19,879 nucleotides of DNA from Syntrophobacterales bacterium (GCA_023229795.1 JALNYP010000069.1:1-19879); one strand, 5' to 3'; numbered from the stretch's first letter, positions 1 to 7,045 are shown. The notes: a model not told the origin generated them from the sequence alone. Made by a program: numbers and translations.

Positions 1-112
1 GGTCTTGGTTCCACAAGACCTTGGATACACCATTTTTCACAAAATAACTAGCCCTTATGCATTTTTTCCATTAATTTCAAAATAATTTGTCCCCTCTCAG
101 AAGGGGAACTGA
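1..112. other. AT-rich left edge, no supported gene
   Basis: The first 20 bases form a perfect 7-bp inverted repeat (arms 1-7 and 14-20, 6-nt loop) with no T-run after it. A second small hairpin has CCCCT and AGGGG arms around 90-106. A reading frame open from the window edge to a stop at 83-85 gives 27 residues that I do not recognise. Nothing here can be assigned. The reading frame of the next gene is closed by a TGA at 110-112. Confidence 0.4.
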
Positions 113-280
113 ACGGTTACAAGAGATGAAATTGATCAACTCATATCTTTTGTTGAGTTTTTAGATTATTTTACTTCTAAATCTGCTGGTGTAAATACTA
201 AAGCCGCAGTTGATTATTTAGATGAAGGGGTTATCTATTCATATCATGCAATCAACAATCCTGATGAAATCACTTTTTCA

Positions 281-1438
281 ATGGATAATGGGTCTGAATT
301 CGGTATTGGTGGAGTATCGTTAGTTCGTTTTCAATCAGAAATAAGCATTATTCTTTTAGGTGGAGAAAAAATAGATTTAAAAGAAAAAACAAAAGAATTA
401 CGAAATAAAGTTATGCAATCTATACCAATACCTGGTAAAGAAGATTTGAAACCGGCAGAAGATTGGGAAAGGGAGGCAGTCCCTCTATTAAATAATAATA
501 ATTTTTGGCAAACAATTGTAGTTTCACGCTTTGATCTAGAAGATATGACTCAAAATGCTCGTTATATATTAAGAGATTGTGGAGATTTTTACCAAACAAT
601 CACTGATGACGTTGTATGTTTATTAGATATTGTGACCGGAAAATTTATAAAACCTGAGTTAGAAGGCATATTAGAGGAATCAATCAATCAAATAGAGCAG
701 AATAAAATAGTTTTCGAACTATGCAAAACGGCATTACACTTACCAATGTATTTTGAAAATTATGCTGATTTAGTGGTAGACGAGAGACATCCAACGAAAT
801 TATTTGAAAATATTAAAAAAGCAAGGTGGATAAACAAAAAGAATCTAATAGGACCTAAGGAAAGAATCACCTACCGCCGAATATCCGTCTTGCGTGATTT
901 AGTTGAAAAACACCCGAACAATACATATTATAAGGCACCACCCATTAATATTGAGACATCAGGATATTGGAAAAGATTACCAGATAATCAAATTGGGGGG
1001 GATAAACATGGCAACCCAATTCATGGTCGTACATGGGTTAAAAGGGTTTTGAGTTGGTTTCAAACTAATAGAGATCCCGGAGTTATACGTGCTGCACGTG
1101 AAAGAAATTATGATGAAAATGAAATGAAATTAAACGCGGGCTATATTTATGTAATGAGGTCAGCAGCACACGGCAAGGATATTTTTAAAATTGGGTTGAC
1201 TCGCAAATCAACTAATGTGCGCTCTGATGAATTATCGCGCACGACAGGGTCGCCCGATAAATTCTTAGTTGTTCAGGAATGGGAAGTATCAGATTGCATT
1301 AAGGCTGAGACAATGATTCATGAAAGATTATCACAGTATAGAATAAACCCAAGTAGAGAGTTTTTTATGGCTCCTTATAAAGAGATATTTACTGTTATTG
1401 ATTCAGTTATTGACCAACTAGAAGCCGAAATAAAATAA
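281..1438 (+). CDS. T5orf172/MUG113-domain (GIY-YIG-like) protein, probably 5'-truncated
   Basis: The C-terminal ~100 residues carry the T5orf172/MUG113 pattern, a GIY-YIG-nuclease-related fold: GYIYVMRS, then FKIGLTRKS, then a late acidic helix (KAETMIHERL) and a REFF motif. Just before it is the GYWKRLP ... GRTWV stretch that often accompanies this domain in phage and island proteins. The first ATG is at 281, but the same frame stays open and protein-like back to 113, with no ATG, GTG or TTG, and is then closed by a TGA at 110. The gene is therefore best read as having lost its start; about 56 upstream codons look coding. It is much more AT-rich than the core genes, so it is probably transferred. 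Its stop lies directly against the target duplication of the following insertion sequence. Nuclease or DNA-binding activity is inferred from the family only. Confidence 0.65.
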   Translation: MDNGSEFGIGGVSLVRFQSEISIILLGGEKIDLKEKTKELRNKVMQSIPIPGKEDLKPAEDWEREAVPLLNNNNFWQTIVVSRFDLEDMTQNARYILRDCGDFYQTITDDVVCLLDIVTGKFIKPELEGILEESINQIEQNKIVFELCKTALHLPMYFENYADLVVDERHPTKLFENIKKARWINKKNLIGPKERITYRRISVLRDLVEKHPNNTYYKAPPINIETSGYWKRLPDNQIGGDKHGNPIHGRTWVKRVLSWFQTNRDPGVIRAARERNYDENEMKLNAGYIYVMRSAAHGKDIFKIGLTRKSTNVRSDELSRTTGSPDKFLVVQEWEVSDCIKAETMIHERLSQYRINPSREFFMAPYKEIFTVIDSVIDQLEAEIK

Positions 1439-1446
1439 TAAAACTA
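1439..1446. repeat. Left copy of 8-bp target-site duplication
   Basis: TAAAACTA, identical to 2429-2436. The two copies bracket the IS1595-type element exactly. Eight base pairs of AT-rich duplication is the known habit of this family. Confidence 0.9.
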
Positions 1447-2428
1447 AACGCTTATTGCTTATGCTCCCAAAATTATCTATAATTTACTAAAATAATTAGC
1501 TAAATAGGGAAAATATTATGCAACAGGAAGGTCTGAGTCTCCTGGCATTTCAAAAGCGGTTTAGGACCGAAAAAGCTTGTCAGAAACATCTTTTTGACTT
1601 GCGTTGGCCTCAAGGTTATCGGTGCCCTCGCTGTCAGCACGACCGAGCTTACTTTCATCGGACGCGTCATTTATATGCCTGCAAAGCTTGTGGTTACCAG
1701 ACCTCGCTGACGGCCGGCACGATTTTTCATAAGACCAGAACACCTCTGAGAAAATGGTTCTGGATGATCTTCCTGATGGGGCGACAGAAAAGTGGCACTT
1801 CCATGTTGTCTTTGCAACGAATCTTGGAAATCCGGACTTATAAAACGGTGTGGGTCATGGGACATAAGATCCGCAAGGGCATGGCAGAGCGTGATGCTGG
1901 TTACAAGTTGGCTGGCCTGATCGAACTGGATGATACCTATGTCGGCGGCCCCAAACCAGGCAAACGTGGCCGTGGCGCCGCGGGTAAGTCCAAGGTCGTG
2001 GTGGCGGTGGAAACCCCGGGAAATAAGCCACGGTTTGCCGCCATGCGCCAGGTACCCAGGATAAGCGGCGACGAAATTAAGGCGATGGCTCAGGCTTGCC
2101 TGGCAGCGGAGGTGGTGGCCCGGACCGATGGTTGGCAGGCCTATCGGGTCTTGAACTCCGAGTCGAGTTTTCATGTCCCCACCGTGACTGGTTCGGGAAA
2201 AAATGCAGGGAGATTGTTTCCCTGGGTCCATACCTTGATCGCCAACGTCAAAGGCAATATCCGTGGAGTCTATCATGGTGTCAGCGACAAACACCTGCCC
2301 CGTTATCTGGGAGAATTTTGTTACCGCTTCAATCGACGTTTCTGGGAACCCCAAATGTTTAACCGGATGATCACTGCCTGTCTCAATGCACAAACCGTTA
2401 CCTTTTTGGAGCTAAGGCAATAAGCGTT
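1447..2428 (+). mobile_element. Complete IS1595-family insertion sequence (982 bp)
   Basis: The element is bounded by terminal inverted repeats: 1447 onward begins AACGCTTATTGC, and the reverse complement of 2428 backward begins with the same 12 bases. Similarity continues with a short offset through GCTCC and an A-run. Outside these, TAAAACTA is directly repeated on both sides. One full-length transposase fills the element, and its stop codon lies inside the right inverted repeat. With clean ends, an exact duplication and an unbroken ORF, insertion looks recent. It landed immediately 3' of the stop of the T5orf172-domain gene. Confidence 0.92.
1518..2423 (+). CDS. IS1595-family transposase
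   Basis: A 301-residue transposase, full length for the family. An N-terminal zinc ribbon has cysteines 36, 39, 55 and 58 (two CxxC pairs). The catalytic core follows: IELDDTYVGG with the first Asp near 138, ARTDGW with the second Asp at 204, and HTLIANVKG with the Asn/Lys (243/245) that replace the usual Glu in IS1595-type DD(N)K enzymes. The C-terminal block ending EFCYRFNRRFWEP is also typical. It catalyses cut-and-paste style movement of the surrounding element. It starts about 70 bp inside the left inverted repeat and ends within the right one. A deleted relative of the same protein is recognisable at 2805-2987. Confidence 0.93.
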   Translation: MQQEGLSLLAFQKRFRTEKACQKHLFDLRWPQGYRCPRCQHDRAYFHRTRHLYACKACGYQTSLTAGTIFHKTRTPLRKWFWMIFLMGRQKSGTSMLSLQRILEIRTYKTVWVMGHKIRKGMAERDAGYKLAGLIELDDTYVGGPKPGKRGRGAAGKSKVVVAVETPGNKPRFAAMRQVPRISGDEIKAMAQACLAAEVVARTDGWQAYRVLNSESSFHVPTVTGSGKNAGRLFPWVHTLIANVKGNIRGVYHGVSDKHLPRYLGEFCYRFNRRFWEPQMFNRMITACLNAQTVTFLELRQ

Positions 2429-2436
2429 TAAAACTA
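2429..2436. repeat. Right copy of 8-bp target-site duplication
   Basis: TAAAACTA, a perfect direct repeat of 1439-1446, immediately after the right inverted repeat. Confidence 0.9.
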
Positions 2437-2438
2437 TT

Positions 2439-2687
2439 CTAAATGTTACTGTCACCTACACTACTCCTGTCCTCCCTCCCCATCCACTCCTCCAACGCCT
2501 CCAACCCCCGCTCCGCATAGGCTGCCCCCCGCAGTTTCTTGGGGATACGCCCCTCCAGCGCCGGAAATAGCCCGAAGTTGACGTTCATAGACTGGCAATC
2601 TTCGGTGGCCCAGGCGTCTCGCCTGTGCAGGCAAAGGCTAAACTTGATCTGCAGATATTCGCCCCCGAGGATAAAAAATTCCTCCAA
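2439..2687 (-). pseudogene. Chimeric relic: trmFO 3' end joined to a possible S4-domain gene start
   Basis: The minus-strand frame gives 82 residues in two unlike halves. From about 2593 down, the residues QSMNVNFGLFP followed by a basic stretch and AERGLEALEEW match the extreme C-terminus of TrmFO, the folate-dependent tRNA m5U54 methyltransferase. The rest of TrmFO (over 400 residues) is absent. The first ~13 residues, EEFFILGGEYLQI, resemble the opening of small S4 RNA-binding proteins but diverge at once. Between the halves lies a palindromic GC-rich repeat (about 2604-2632). I read this as debris from rearrangement, not as a functional gene. The trmFO assignment is fairly firm; the S4 one is weak. 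Confidence 0.5.
2604..2632. repeat. Dispersed palindromic repeat (CAGGCG/CGCCTG)
   Basis: CAGGCG-TCT-CGCCTG forms a 6-bp hairpin within a GGTGGCCCAGG...GTGCAGGC context. This type of short dispersed palindrome is common between genes in deltaproteobacterial genomes. Here it sits at the junction of the chimeric relic. Confidence 0.45.
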
Positions 2688-2728
2688 CCCAACTCTTTTC
2701 CATAGGGGGGGAACTACAAGGAATTGCT

Positions 2729-2770
2729 CTAAAAATCTCCCTTTGAAAAAGGGGAATTTAGGGGTATTTA
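2729..2770. repeat. Dispersed intergenic repeat with A/T-flanked C4/G4 arms
   Basis: AAATCTCCCTTT, a short spacer, then AAAGGGGAATTTAGGGG: an imperfect palindrome of the widespread type 'AATCCCCCTTT...AAAGGGGGATTT'. It is non-coding and lies between two gene relics. Confidence 0.5.
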
Positions 2771-2804
2771 AAAATCAGCAAGTGGAATGAATTTATGGCA
2801 AACG

Positions 2805-2987
2805 CTATACTTCGGGGCTCCCAAACCCGGGAAGCGGGGCCATCATGGTCTCAGCCCTAAGCACCTGCCCCGTTGCCCGGCGGAATTCTGTTATCGCTTC
2901 AACGGGCGCTTCTGGGAACCGCACATGTTTACCGCGGCAGGCTGGCGTGAAGACCTCGAGCCTCTCGGAGCTAAGGCCGTAAGCGTT
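2805..2987 (+). mobile_element. Internally deleted IS1595-type relic with intact right end
   Basis: Translation in the frame of 2787-3005 gives YFGAPKPGKRG, matching YVGGPKPGKRG of the nearby transposase. It then jumps straight to HHGLSPKHLPR and EFCYRFNGRFWEPHMF, matching the C-terminal block; about 100 codons between are gone, as is everything before the first Asp region. The right end, read inward from 2987, matches the intact element's terminal repeat at 19 of 21 positions. No left inverted repeat and no target duplication are visible. The last 17 bases overlap the 3' end of cobA-hemD on the other strand. It is an older copy than the intact element, probably of a sister lineage, because many positions differ. 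Confidence 0.8.
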
Positions 2988-4491
2988 CTTGGAAATATGC
3001 AATAATCGCCGCGGCCAGGGCCGGGATGGTGAACGCGGCCGGCTCGATTTGGGGCGTAAGGCCGTATTCCTTAAGCGTCGCCGTGGTGATGGGGCCGATA
3101 CTGGCCACGGTGGCGTGCGCGGCTAACTCCTTAAACCGGTCTTTCCCCACCAGCCCCGCGAAGTTGTGCACCGTGGCGGAACTGGTGAAGGTGAGAATAT
3201 CCACCTGGCCGGCCTCGATAGCCGCGGCGGCCTCGGGAGGCACGGCCGCAGGCGGCACGGCCCGATACACCGGCACTACGTCAACTTTGGCCCCCAGCAG
3301 GCTCAGGCCATCGGGCAGCACGTCCCGGGCCTGCTCGGCCCGGGCCAGGAGAATTTGGGTCCCCTGAGGGATCTGGGGCGTCAGGACCTCCAGCAATCCC
3401 TCGGCCTGGAAGGTGTCGGGCACCACGTCCGCCCGCAGGCCGTAATCCTTTAAGGCCGCGCCCGTGGCCGGGCCGATCGCCGCGAGCTTGGCGCGCCCCA
3501 GGGCCCGGGCATCCCAGCCCCGGTCCAGCAGCCGCGCCATGAAGGCCTTGACGCCGTTGGCGCTGGTGAAGATGACCCAATCATAGCGGGCCAGATGCCG
3601 CAGCGCCGCGTCTACCGGCGACCAATCCTCGGGGTCCGCGATCTCAATAGTGGGGACCTCCAGACAGCGGGCTCCGGCCGCACCCAGGGCCTCCACCAGG
3701 CGGGAGGCCTGGTCCCTGGAGCGGGTCACCACCACGCTTTTGCCCCACAGGGGGCGGTTCTCCCACCATTTTAAGGTGTCGGCCAGTTCCACCACGCCGC
3801 CCACCACCAGGACCGCCGGGGGTTTGATGCCGGCTGCTTGGGCGCGGGCCGCGATGGTGGCTAAAGTTCCCGCGACGGTGCGTTGGGACACGGTGGTGCC
3901 TTTTTCAATCACCGCGGCGGGGGTCTCCGGGGCCCGGCCCGCCTCCACCAGGCGGCGGCAGTTATCCGCCAGGTTTTTCACGCCCATGAGGAAGACCAGG
4001 GTGCCGGGGTTTTGCCCCAACGCGGCCCAGGGAATGGTGCTGGTCTCCTTGGCGGGGTCTTCGTGGCCGGTGATGAAGGTCACCAGGGTAGTATAGCGGC
4101 GGTGGGTCACCGGGATGCCGGCGTAGGCGGGCACCGCCACCGCGGAGGTCACCCCGGGGATGATCTCGAAAGGAATGCCGGCCGCGGCCAGGTCTTCGGC
4201 CTCTTCGCCGCCCCGCCCAAAGACAAAGGGATCGCCGCCCTTGAGGCGCACCACCGTGAGCCCGGCCTTGGCCCTGGCCACCAGGAGATCGTTGATGCCT
4301 TCCTGCGGCACGGCATGGTCGCCGGCCTTTTTGCCCACGTAGATGAGTTCAGCCGCGGCGGGAGCTGCCTTGAGCAACTCCGGGCTGGCCAACTGGTCAT
4401 AGACCACTACCTGGGCCCGGCGCAAGACCTCCAGACCCCTCACCGTGATCAAGCCCGGGTCTCCGGGCCCGGCGCCTACTAAGTAAACCAT
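2971..4491 (-). CDS. cobA-hemD: Uroporphyrinogen-III C-methyltransferase / uroporphyrinogen-III synthase fusion
   Basis: A bifunctional tetrapyrrole enzyme. The N-terminal half is SUMT/CobA: VYLVGAGPGDPGLIT at the start, YVGKKAG, then GGDPFVFGRGGEE, all hallmarks of SAM-dependent C2/C7 methylation of uroporphyrinogen III to precorrin-2. The C-terminal half, from GKSVVVTRSRDQ onward, is HemD, which cyclises hydroxymethylbilane. Together they feed siroheme, heme and cobamide synthesis. I prefer the ATG at 4491 (506 residues) because homologues begin near MVYLVGAG; an ATG at 4530 would add 13 unlikely residues, and neither has a strong ribosome binding site. The last residues, RLRP, and the stop codon are encoded by the terminal repeat of the IS relic at 2805-2987, so the native C-terminus has been replaced. 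It lies downstream of arsM and the HMA-like gene on the same strand. Confidence 0.93.
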   Translation of the reverse strand: MVYLVGAGPGDPGLITVRGLEVLRRAQVVVYDQLASPELLKAAPAAAELIYVGKKAGDHAVPQEGINDLLVARAKAGLTVVRLKGGDPFVFGRGGEEAEDLAAAGIPFEIIPGVTSAVAVPAYAGIPVTHRRYTTLVTFITGHEDPAKETSTIPWAALGQNPGTLVFLMGVKNLADNCRRLVEAGRAPETPAAVIEKGTTVSQRTVAGTLATIAARAQAAGIKPPAVLVVGGVVELADTLKWWENRPLWGKSVVVTRSRDQASRLVEALGAAGARCLEVPTIEIADPEDWSPVDAALRHLARYDWVIFTSANGVKAFMARLLDRGWDARALGRAKLAAIGPATGAALKDYGLRADVVPDTFQAEGLLEVLTPQIPQGTQILLARAEQARDVLPDGLSLLGAKVDVVPVYRAVPPAAVPPEAAAAIEAGQVDILTFTSSATVHNFAGLVGKDRFKELAAHATVASIGPITTATLKEYGLTPQIEPAAFTIPALAAAIIAYFQERLRP

Positions 4492-4585
4492 CTTGATATT
4501 ATAACATAATTCCCCGGGGCCGGGCGACATTGTTGAGGGGGATGCAGGGCTCGGGGAGGGAGGCTCAGGGGGCGCGGGGCGGGCT

Positions 4586-4861
4586 TTATTCAGCCAGGGA
4601 ACTTTTTGACGGGGCGGTTTCCGGCCGGTATTCCCGCCCCATCACTTGGCCCGCAATGCGTATGGTGGCAAAGATAGTTTCCGGGTCAACCAGGACTGAT
4701 TCAAACCGCACCGCGAATAAATCCGGCCCGGGGTGGTAGGTTACGGCTAGGATACCCGTTAGATTCAGCAATTCAGCGCGCACGGCGTCGGGGCAGCCCA
4801 TTCAGGTGAAGGCTCCCGCTTGCATCATACCCTTGACACGTATCTGGACGTCGGTGATCAA
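4586..4861 (-). CDS. Candidate selenoprotein: HMA-like metal-binding protein with U-x-x-C
   Basis: Conventional reading gives 71 residues from an ATG at 4801 (MGCPDAVRAELL...). The codon before that ATG is TGA (4804-4802), and the same frame continues upstream for 19 protein-like codons to a TTG at 4861, with a G-rich stretch a few bases before it. Reading TGA as selenocysteine yields 91 residues: a first strand TDVQIRVKGM, then AFT-U-MGC-PDAV, a helix, LTGILAVTYHPGPDLFAVRF, and DPETIFATIRIAG. This is the beta-alpha-beta-beta-alpha-beta pattern of heavy-metal-associated domains, with the TGA exactly at the first Cys of the CxxC. The gene follows arsM after 34 bp, so a metalloid- or metal-handling role fits. 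A short GC hairpin lies 17 nt downstream of the UGA. The alternatives are a Cys-to-stop mutation or a genuinely shorter protein starting at 4801. Confidence 0.6.
4777..4790 (-). promoter_or_regulatory. Possible minimal SECIS-like hairpin after the UGA
   Basis: On the minus strand, CG-(A)-CGC pairs with GCG-CG around a CGU loop: five base pairs with one bulged A. The loop begins 17 nt after the UGA and has G as its second base, which fits the loose bacterial SECIS pattern. It was found by eye and not folded. In GC-rich DNA such hairpins also arise by chance. Confidence 0.25.
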
Positions 4862-4895
4862 AATTTTCTTAGCCCCCTGATTCCCCTGACTTCAA

Positions 4896-5651
4896 CTATT
4901 CCTTCCGGGCTCGAACCTTGACGCTGATAATTTTTCCCCGCACGCGGGCGTCCAACTCCGGGGCTCCGTACGGGGATTCGGAGATCACGCCGACCTCGGC
5001 AAAGCCGGCTCGCCGGATAATCTCCAGATAAGCCTCTTTTTCCAGGGCCCCGGCCAGGCAGTCGGCCCAGGCCGCAAAACTGCGCCGCACATCCTCCGGC
5101 AAGACTTCCGTGGTCACCAGGTCCGAGATGAGGATGCGGCCGCCGGGTTTCAGAACCCGATGAATTTCTCGGAAACTGGCCAGCTTGTCGGCCGTGAGGT
5201 TGATCACGCAGTTGCTGATGATCACGTCCACGGAATCGGGGGCCAGGGGCAGACGCTCGATTTCCCCCAGGCGGAACTCCACGTTGGCGAAGCCGTGCTC
5301 CCGGGCCAGTTGCATTCCCTTGGCCACCATGTCTTCGGTCATGTCCACCCCGATGACCCGGCCTTGCTCCCCCACCTTTCTGGCCGCCAGAAAGACGTCG
5401 ATGCCCGCGCCGGCGCCCAGGTCCACCACGGTCTCGCCGGCCTTGAGATCGGCCAGCGCGGTAGGGTTGCCGCACCCCACCCCCAAAATCGCGGCTTCGG
5501 GCACCAGGCTGAGGTCCTCGGCGCTATAACCCACGGCCAGGCACTGGTCGGCGGTGGTGGGCCCGCAGGTGGGGCAGCAGAAGGTGGTCTCCCCCCGGGC
5601 GATCTGGCCATACCGGTCCTTGATGAAATCTTTCAGTTTTTGGTCATCCAT
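4896..5651 (-). CDS. arsM: Arsenite S-adenosylmethyltransferase (ArsM family)
   Basis: A 251-residue class I SAM methyltransferase. The ArsM hallmarks are all present: a Cys-rich N-terminus (C25, C26, C29), GYSAEDLSLVPEAAILGVGCGNP with C60, the SAM loop VVDLGAGAGIDVF (75-87), GVDMT, FRLGEIERLP, and ISNCVINL with C148. The later C198 (WADCLAGAL) completes the four cysteine positions used to bind As(III). It methylates arsenite to mono- and dimethyl species in the cytoplasm. The start at 5651 is chosen because AGGAG (5663-5659) lies 7 nt upstream; the in-frame ATG at 5684 lacks this. It heads a minus-strand run with the HMA-like gene and cobA-hemD, and a promoter with an operator-like dyad precedes it. 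No arsR, arsC or arsenite efflux gene is in the window. Confidence 0.93.
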   Translation of the reverse strand: MDDQKLKDFIKDRYGQIARGETTFCCPTCGPTTADQCLAVGYSAEDLSLVPEAAILGVGCGNPTALADLKAGETVVDLGAGAGIDVFLAARKVGEQGRVIGVDMTEDMVAKGMQLAREHGFANVEFRLGEIERLPLAPDSVDVIISNCVINLTADKLASFREIHRVLKPGGRILISDLVTTEVLPEDVRRSFAAWADCLAGALEKEAYLEIIRRAGFAEVGVISESPYGAPELDARVRGKIISVKVRARKE

Positions 5652-5721
5652 ACTCTTGCTCCTGTCTCTCTCTTCTGATGGCATGGCAAGCGGGTCCTGA
5701 CACCCGGGCTGCCTGTTGTTA

Positions 5722-5750
5722 AATATATCCGGTTAAACGAATACAATCAA
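5722..5750 (-). promoter_or_regulatory. arsM promoter with operator-like dyad in the spacer
   Basis: On the minus strand, TTGATT (5750-5745) is followed after exactly 17 bp by TATATT (5727-5722). The spacer and the edge of the -10 contain an 18-bp imperfect palindrome (5743-5726; TAT-CG-TTAA-CG-ATA symmetric, 14 of 18 positions). Placement over the spacer suits a repressor such as an ArsR-type regulator, which is inference. Confidence 0.5.
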
Positions 5751-5819
5751 CCAAAAAAATTGCGAGAAGGTTTGAATTAATTTTGCTTAGTCTCTATACT
5801 TGGCCGTGAGGTGAATACC

Positions 5820-6344
5820 ATGTCTATTCTCCGCGGTAACCACGTCCTAGGCGCATTGGCGTTGGTGTTGGCGCTGGCGGGCTCCGGCTGGGCTCAAACC
5901 CCTCCGCCCGCCGCCTCTGCCCCGGCTGATCTTTATCGCCGGGCGGTTACGTCCCTGGAACAGGCGGAACAGCAATTAAACGCCGGCAATATCGTCGACG
6001 CCAAAACGCAGGCGAGGCAGGCCAATGCCTTGTTCACGCTCCTGCAGAAGGACTCCGCCAAATTGCTGGAGGAGCGCAAGCTTACCCCCCAGGAAGAGCA
6101 GCAGCTCGCCATCACCCAGAAGTTGGCTGACGATACTCAGACGGAGGCGGAACGCTTGATGGCGAGTGCGAGGGACAAAGAAAAGCAAGGCCGGGAACTG
6201 GCGGCCCAGGGCAAAGGGGAGGCCTCCCAGGCCTCCTATCGAGCCTCCCGGGAAGATTATCATCAGGCGCAGATCCTCTCCATTAAATCGCTCATTCACG
6301 CCTTACACAATCAGCAGCAGATCTTCCAGTTCCTTGGTCCCTGA
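5820..6344 (+). CDS. Exported helical protein of unknown function
   Basis: About 174 residues. The N-terminus is a clear Sec signal peptide: basic start (ILRGNH), hydrophobic core (ALALVLALAG), cleavage probably after GWAQ. The mature part starts with a Pro/Ala linker and then is almost wholly helical and charged, with many Glu/Gln/Ala/Lys residues and probable coiled coil (LEQAEQQL, ARQANALF, KLADDTQTEAERL). No catalytic motif is recognised. The ATG at 5820 has GAGG 8 nt upstream; a GTG at 5811 would add three residues. It is divergent from arsM and shares its upstream region. It is probably a periplasmic structural or envelope-associated protein. Confidence 0.7.
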   Translation: MSILRGNHVLGALALVLALAGSGWAQTPPPAASAPADLYRRAVTSLEQAEQQLNAGNIVDAKTQARQANALFTLLQKDSAKLLEERKLTPQEEQQLAITQKLADDTQTEAERLMASARDKEKQGRELAAQGKGEASQASYRASREDYHQAQILSIKSLIHALHNQQQIFQFLGP

Positions 6345-6376
6345 ACGGACGGGGAGTGATGCTGAGAGGGGTTTTC

Positions 6377-6404
6377 GCAGGGACGGTGAGCCCGCCGTCC
6401 CTGC
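6377..6404. terminator. Strong hairpin between convergent genes
   Basis: A perfect 10-bp stem, GCAGGGACGG (6377-6386) with CCGTCCCTGC (6395-6404), 8-nt loop. It sits between the 3' ends of two convergent genes. There is no T-run on either side, so factor-independent termination is uncertain. Confidence 0.4.
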
Positions 6405-6449
6405 TGGCGCCCGCCGGCCTGGCGCCGCGGCGCCACCGGAGCCCCCAGA

Positions 6450-7025
6450 TCAGCAGGTCTTGCAGCCCCGGTGCTGCTCGATGCCTTCCACCAGCCCCCG
6501 GTATTTTTCGTGGATCAGCAGCCGGTCGAACTCATGCATCTGGTCCAGCAAGGCGGCCTTTTCTCCGTCGCTGAAATAGGCCATGCACGGGGTGAAAAAG
6601 TGCTTGTCCTCTTTGTCGATGTGCTGGGGATAGAACTCCACCAGCTTTTCCAGGTTCTGCATGAGATCGTCCAGGGCCCCGGGTTTTTCCAGGAGATAGC
6701 CTTCCTTGGCCTTGACCAGGGCGGCGGTGGTTTCCCGGGCCCAGACGTGGTCTTTGATCAAGTCTGCCATGACCTGGCGATGTTCCGGGGCTAAGTCCTT
6801 GGCCGCCAGGGCCTTGAACAGGATATCTTCCTCTTTGCCGTGGTGGCAGCGATCCGCGTAGGTGCGGATAAAATCTACCGCACTGTCGATGAACACCGGG
6901 TCCACAAAGGCAAACTCCGGGTCCACGGCCATGTTATCCTTGATCCGCTTGAACTCCCGCTGCATCTGGTGCAGCAGGCGCTCGATCAAGCGGTGTTCGA
7001 TCATTAAGGGTCCGATAGGTTGCAT
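6450..7025 (-). CDS. Hemerythrin HHE-domain protein
   Basis: A 191-residue four-helix hemerythrin-type protein. Probable diiron ligands in order: H11 (IEHRLIE), H61/H62 with E65/E66 (CHHGKEED), H93 (KDHVWARE), and H135 with E139 and H142 (YPQHIDKEDKHFF). Such proteins bind O2, NO or iron in the cytoplasm and in anaerobes are usually linked to oxygen or nitrosative defence. The C-terminus ends in CKTC, a possible extra metal or redox pair. It is transcribed alone on the minus strand, with a long inverted repeat between it and the DUF362 gene upstream of it. Confidence 0.9.
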   Translation of the reverse strand: MQPIGPLMIEHRLIERLLHQMQREFKRIKDNMAVDPEFAFVDPVFIDSAVDFIRTYADRCHHGKEEDILFKALAAKDLAPEHRQVMADLIKDHVWARETTAALVKAKEGYLLEKPGALDDLMQNLEKLVEFYPQHIDKEDKHFFTPCMAYFSDGEKAALLDQMHEFDRLLIHEKYRGLVEGIEQHRGCKTC

Positions 7026-7045
7026 GAGATCATCCTCTTAAATTT

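Noticed and set aside
86..117. CCCCTCTCAGAAGGGGAACTGAA as a CRISPR repeat
   Set aside because: The shape is repeat-like, but there is only one copy in the window and no second unit at spacer distance.
1671..2393. Long minus-strand ORF opposite the transposase
   Set aside because: It is antisense to a certain gene and has no recognisable motif.
2801..2821. AACGCT...GCTCCC at the left of the IS relic as a left inverted repeat
   Set aside because: The middle does not match, and the bases read as the continuation of the transposase YVGGPK coding region, so the resemblance is probably accidental.
4500..4506. TATAAT just before the cobA-hemD ATG as its promoter
   Set aside because: It would leave almost no leader and has no -35 partner; transcription from arsM is likelier.
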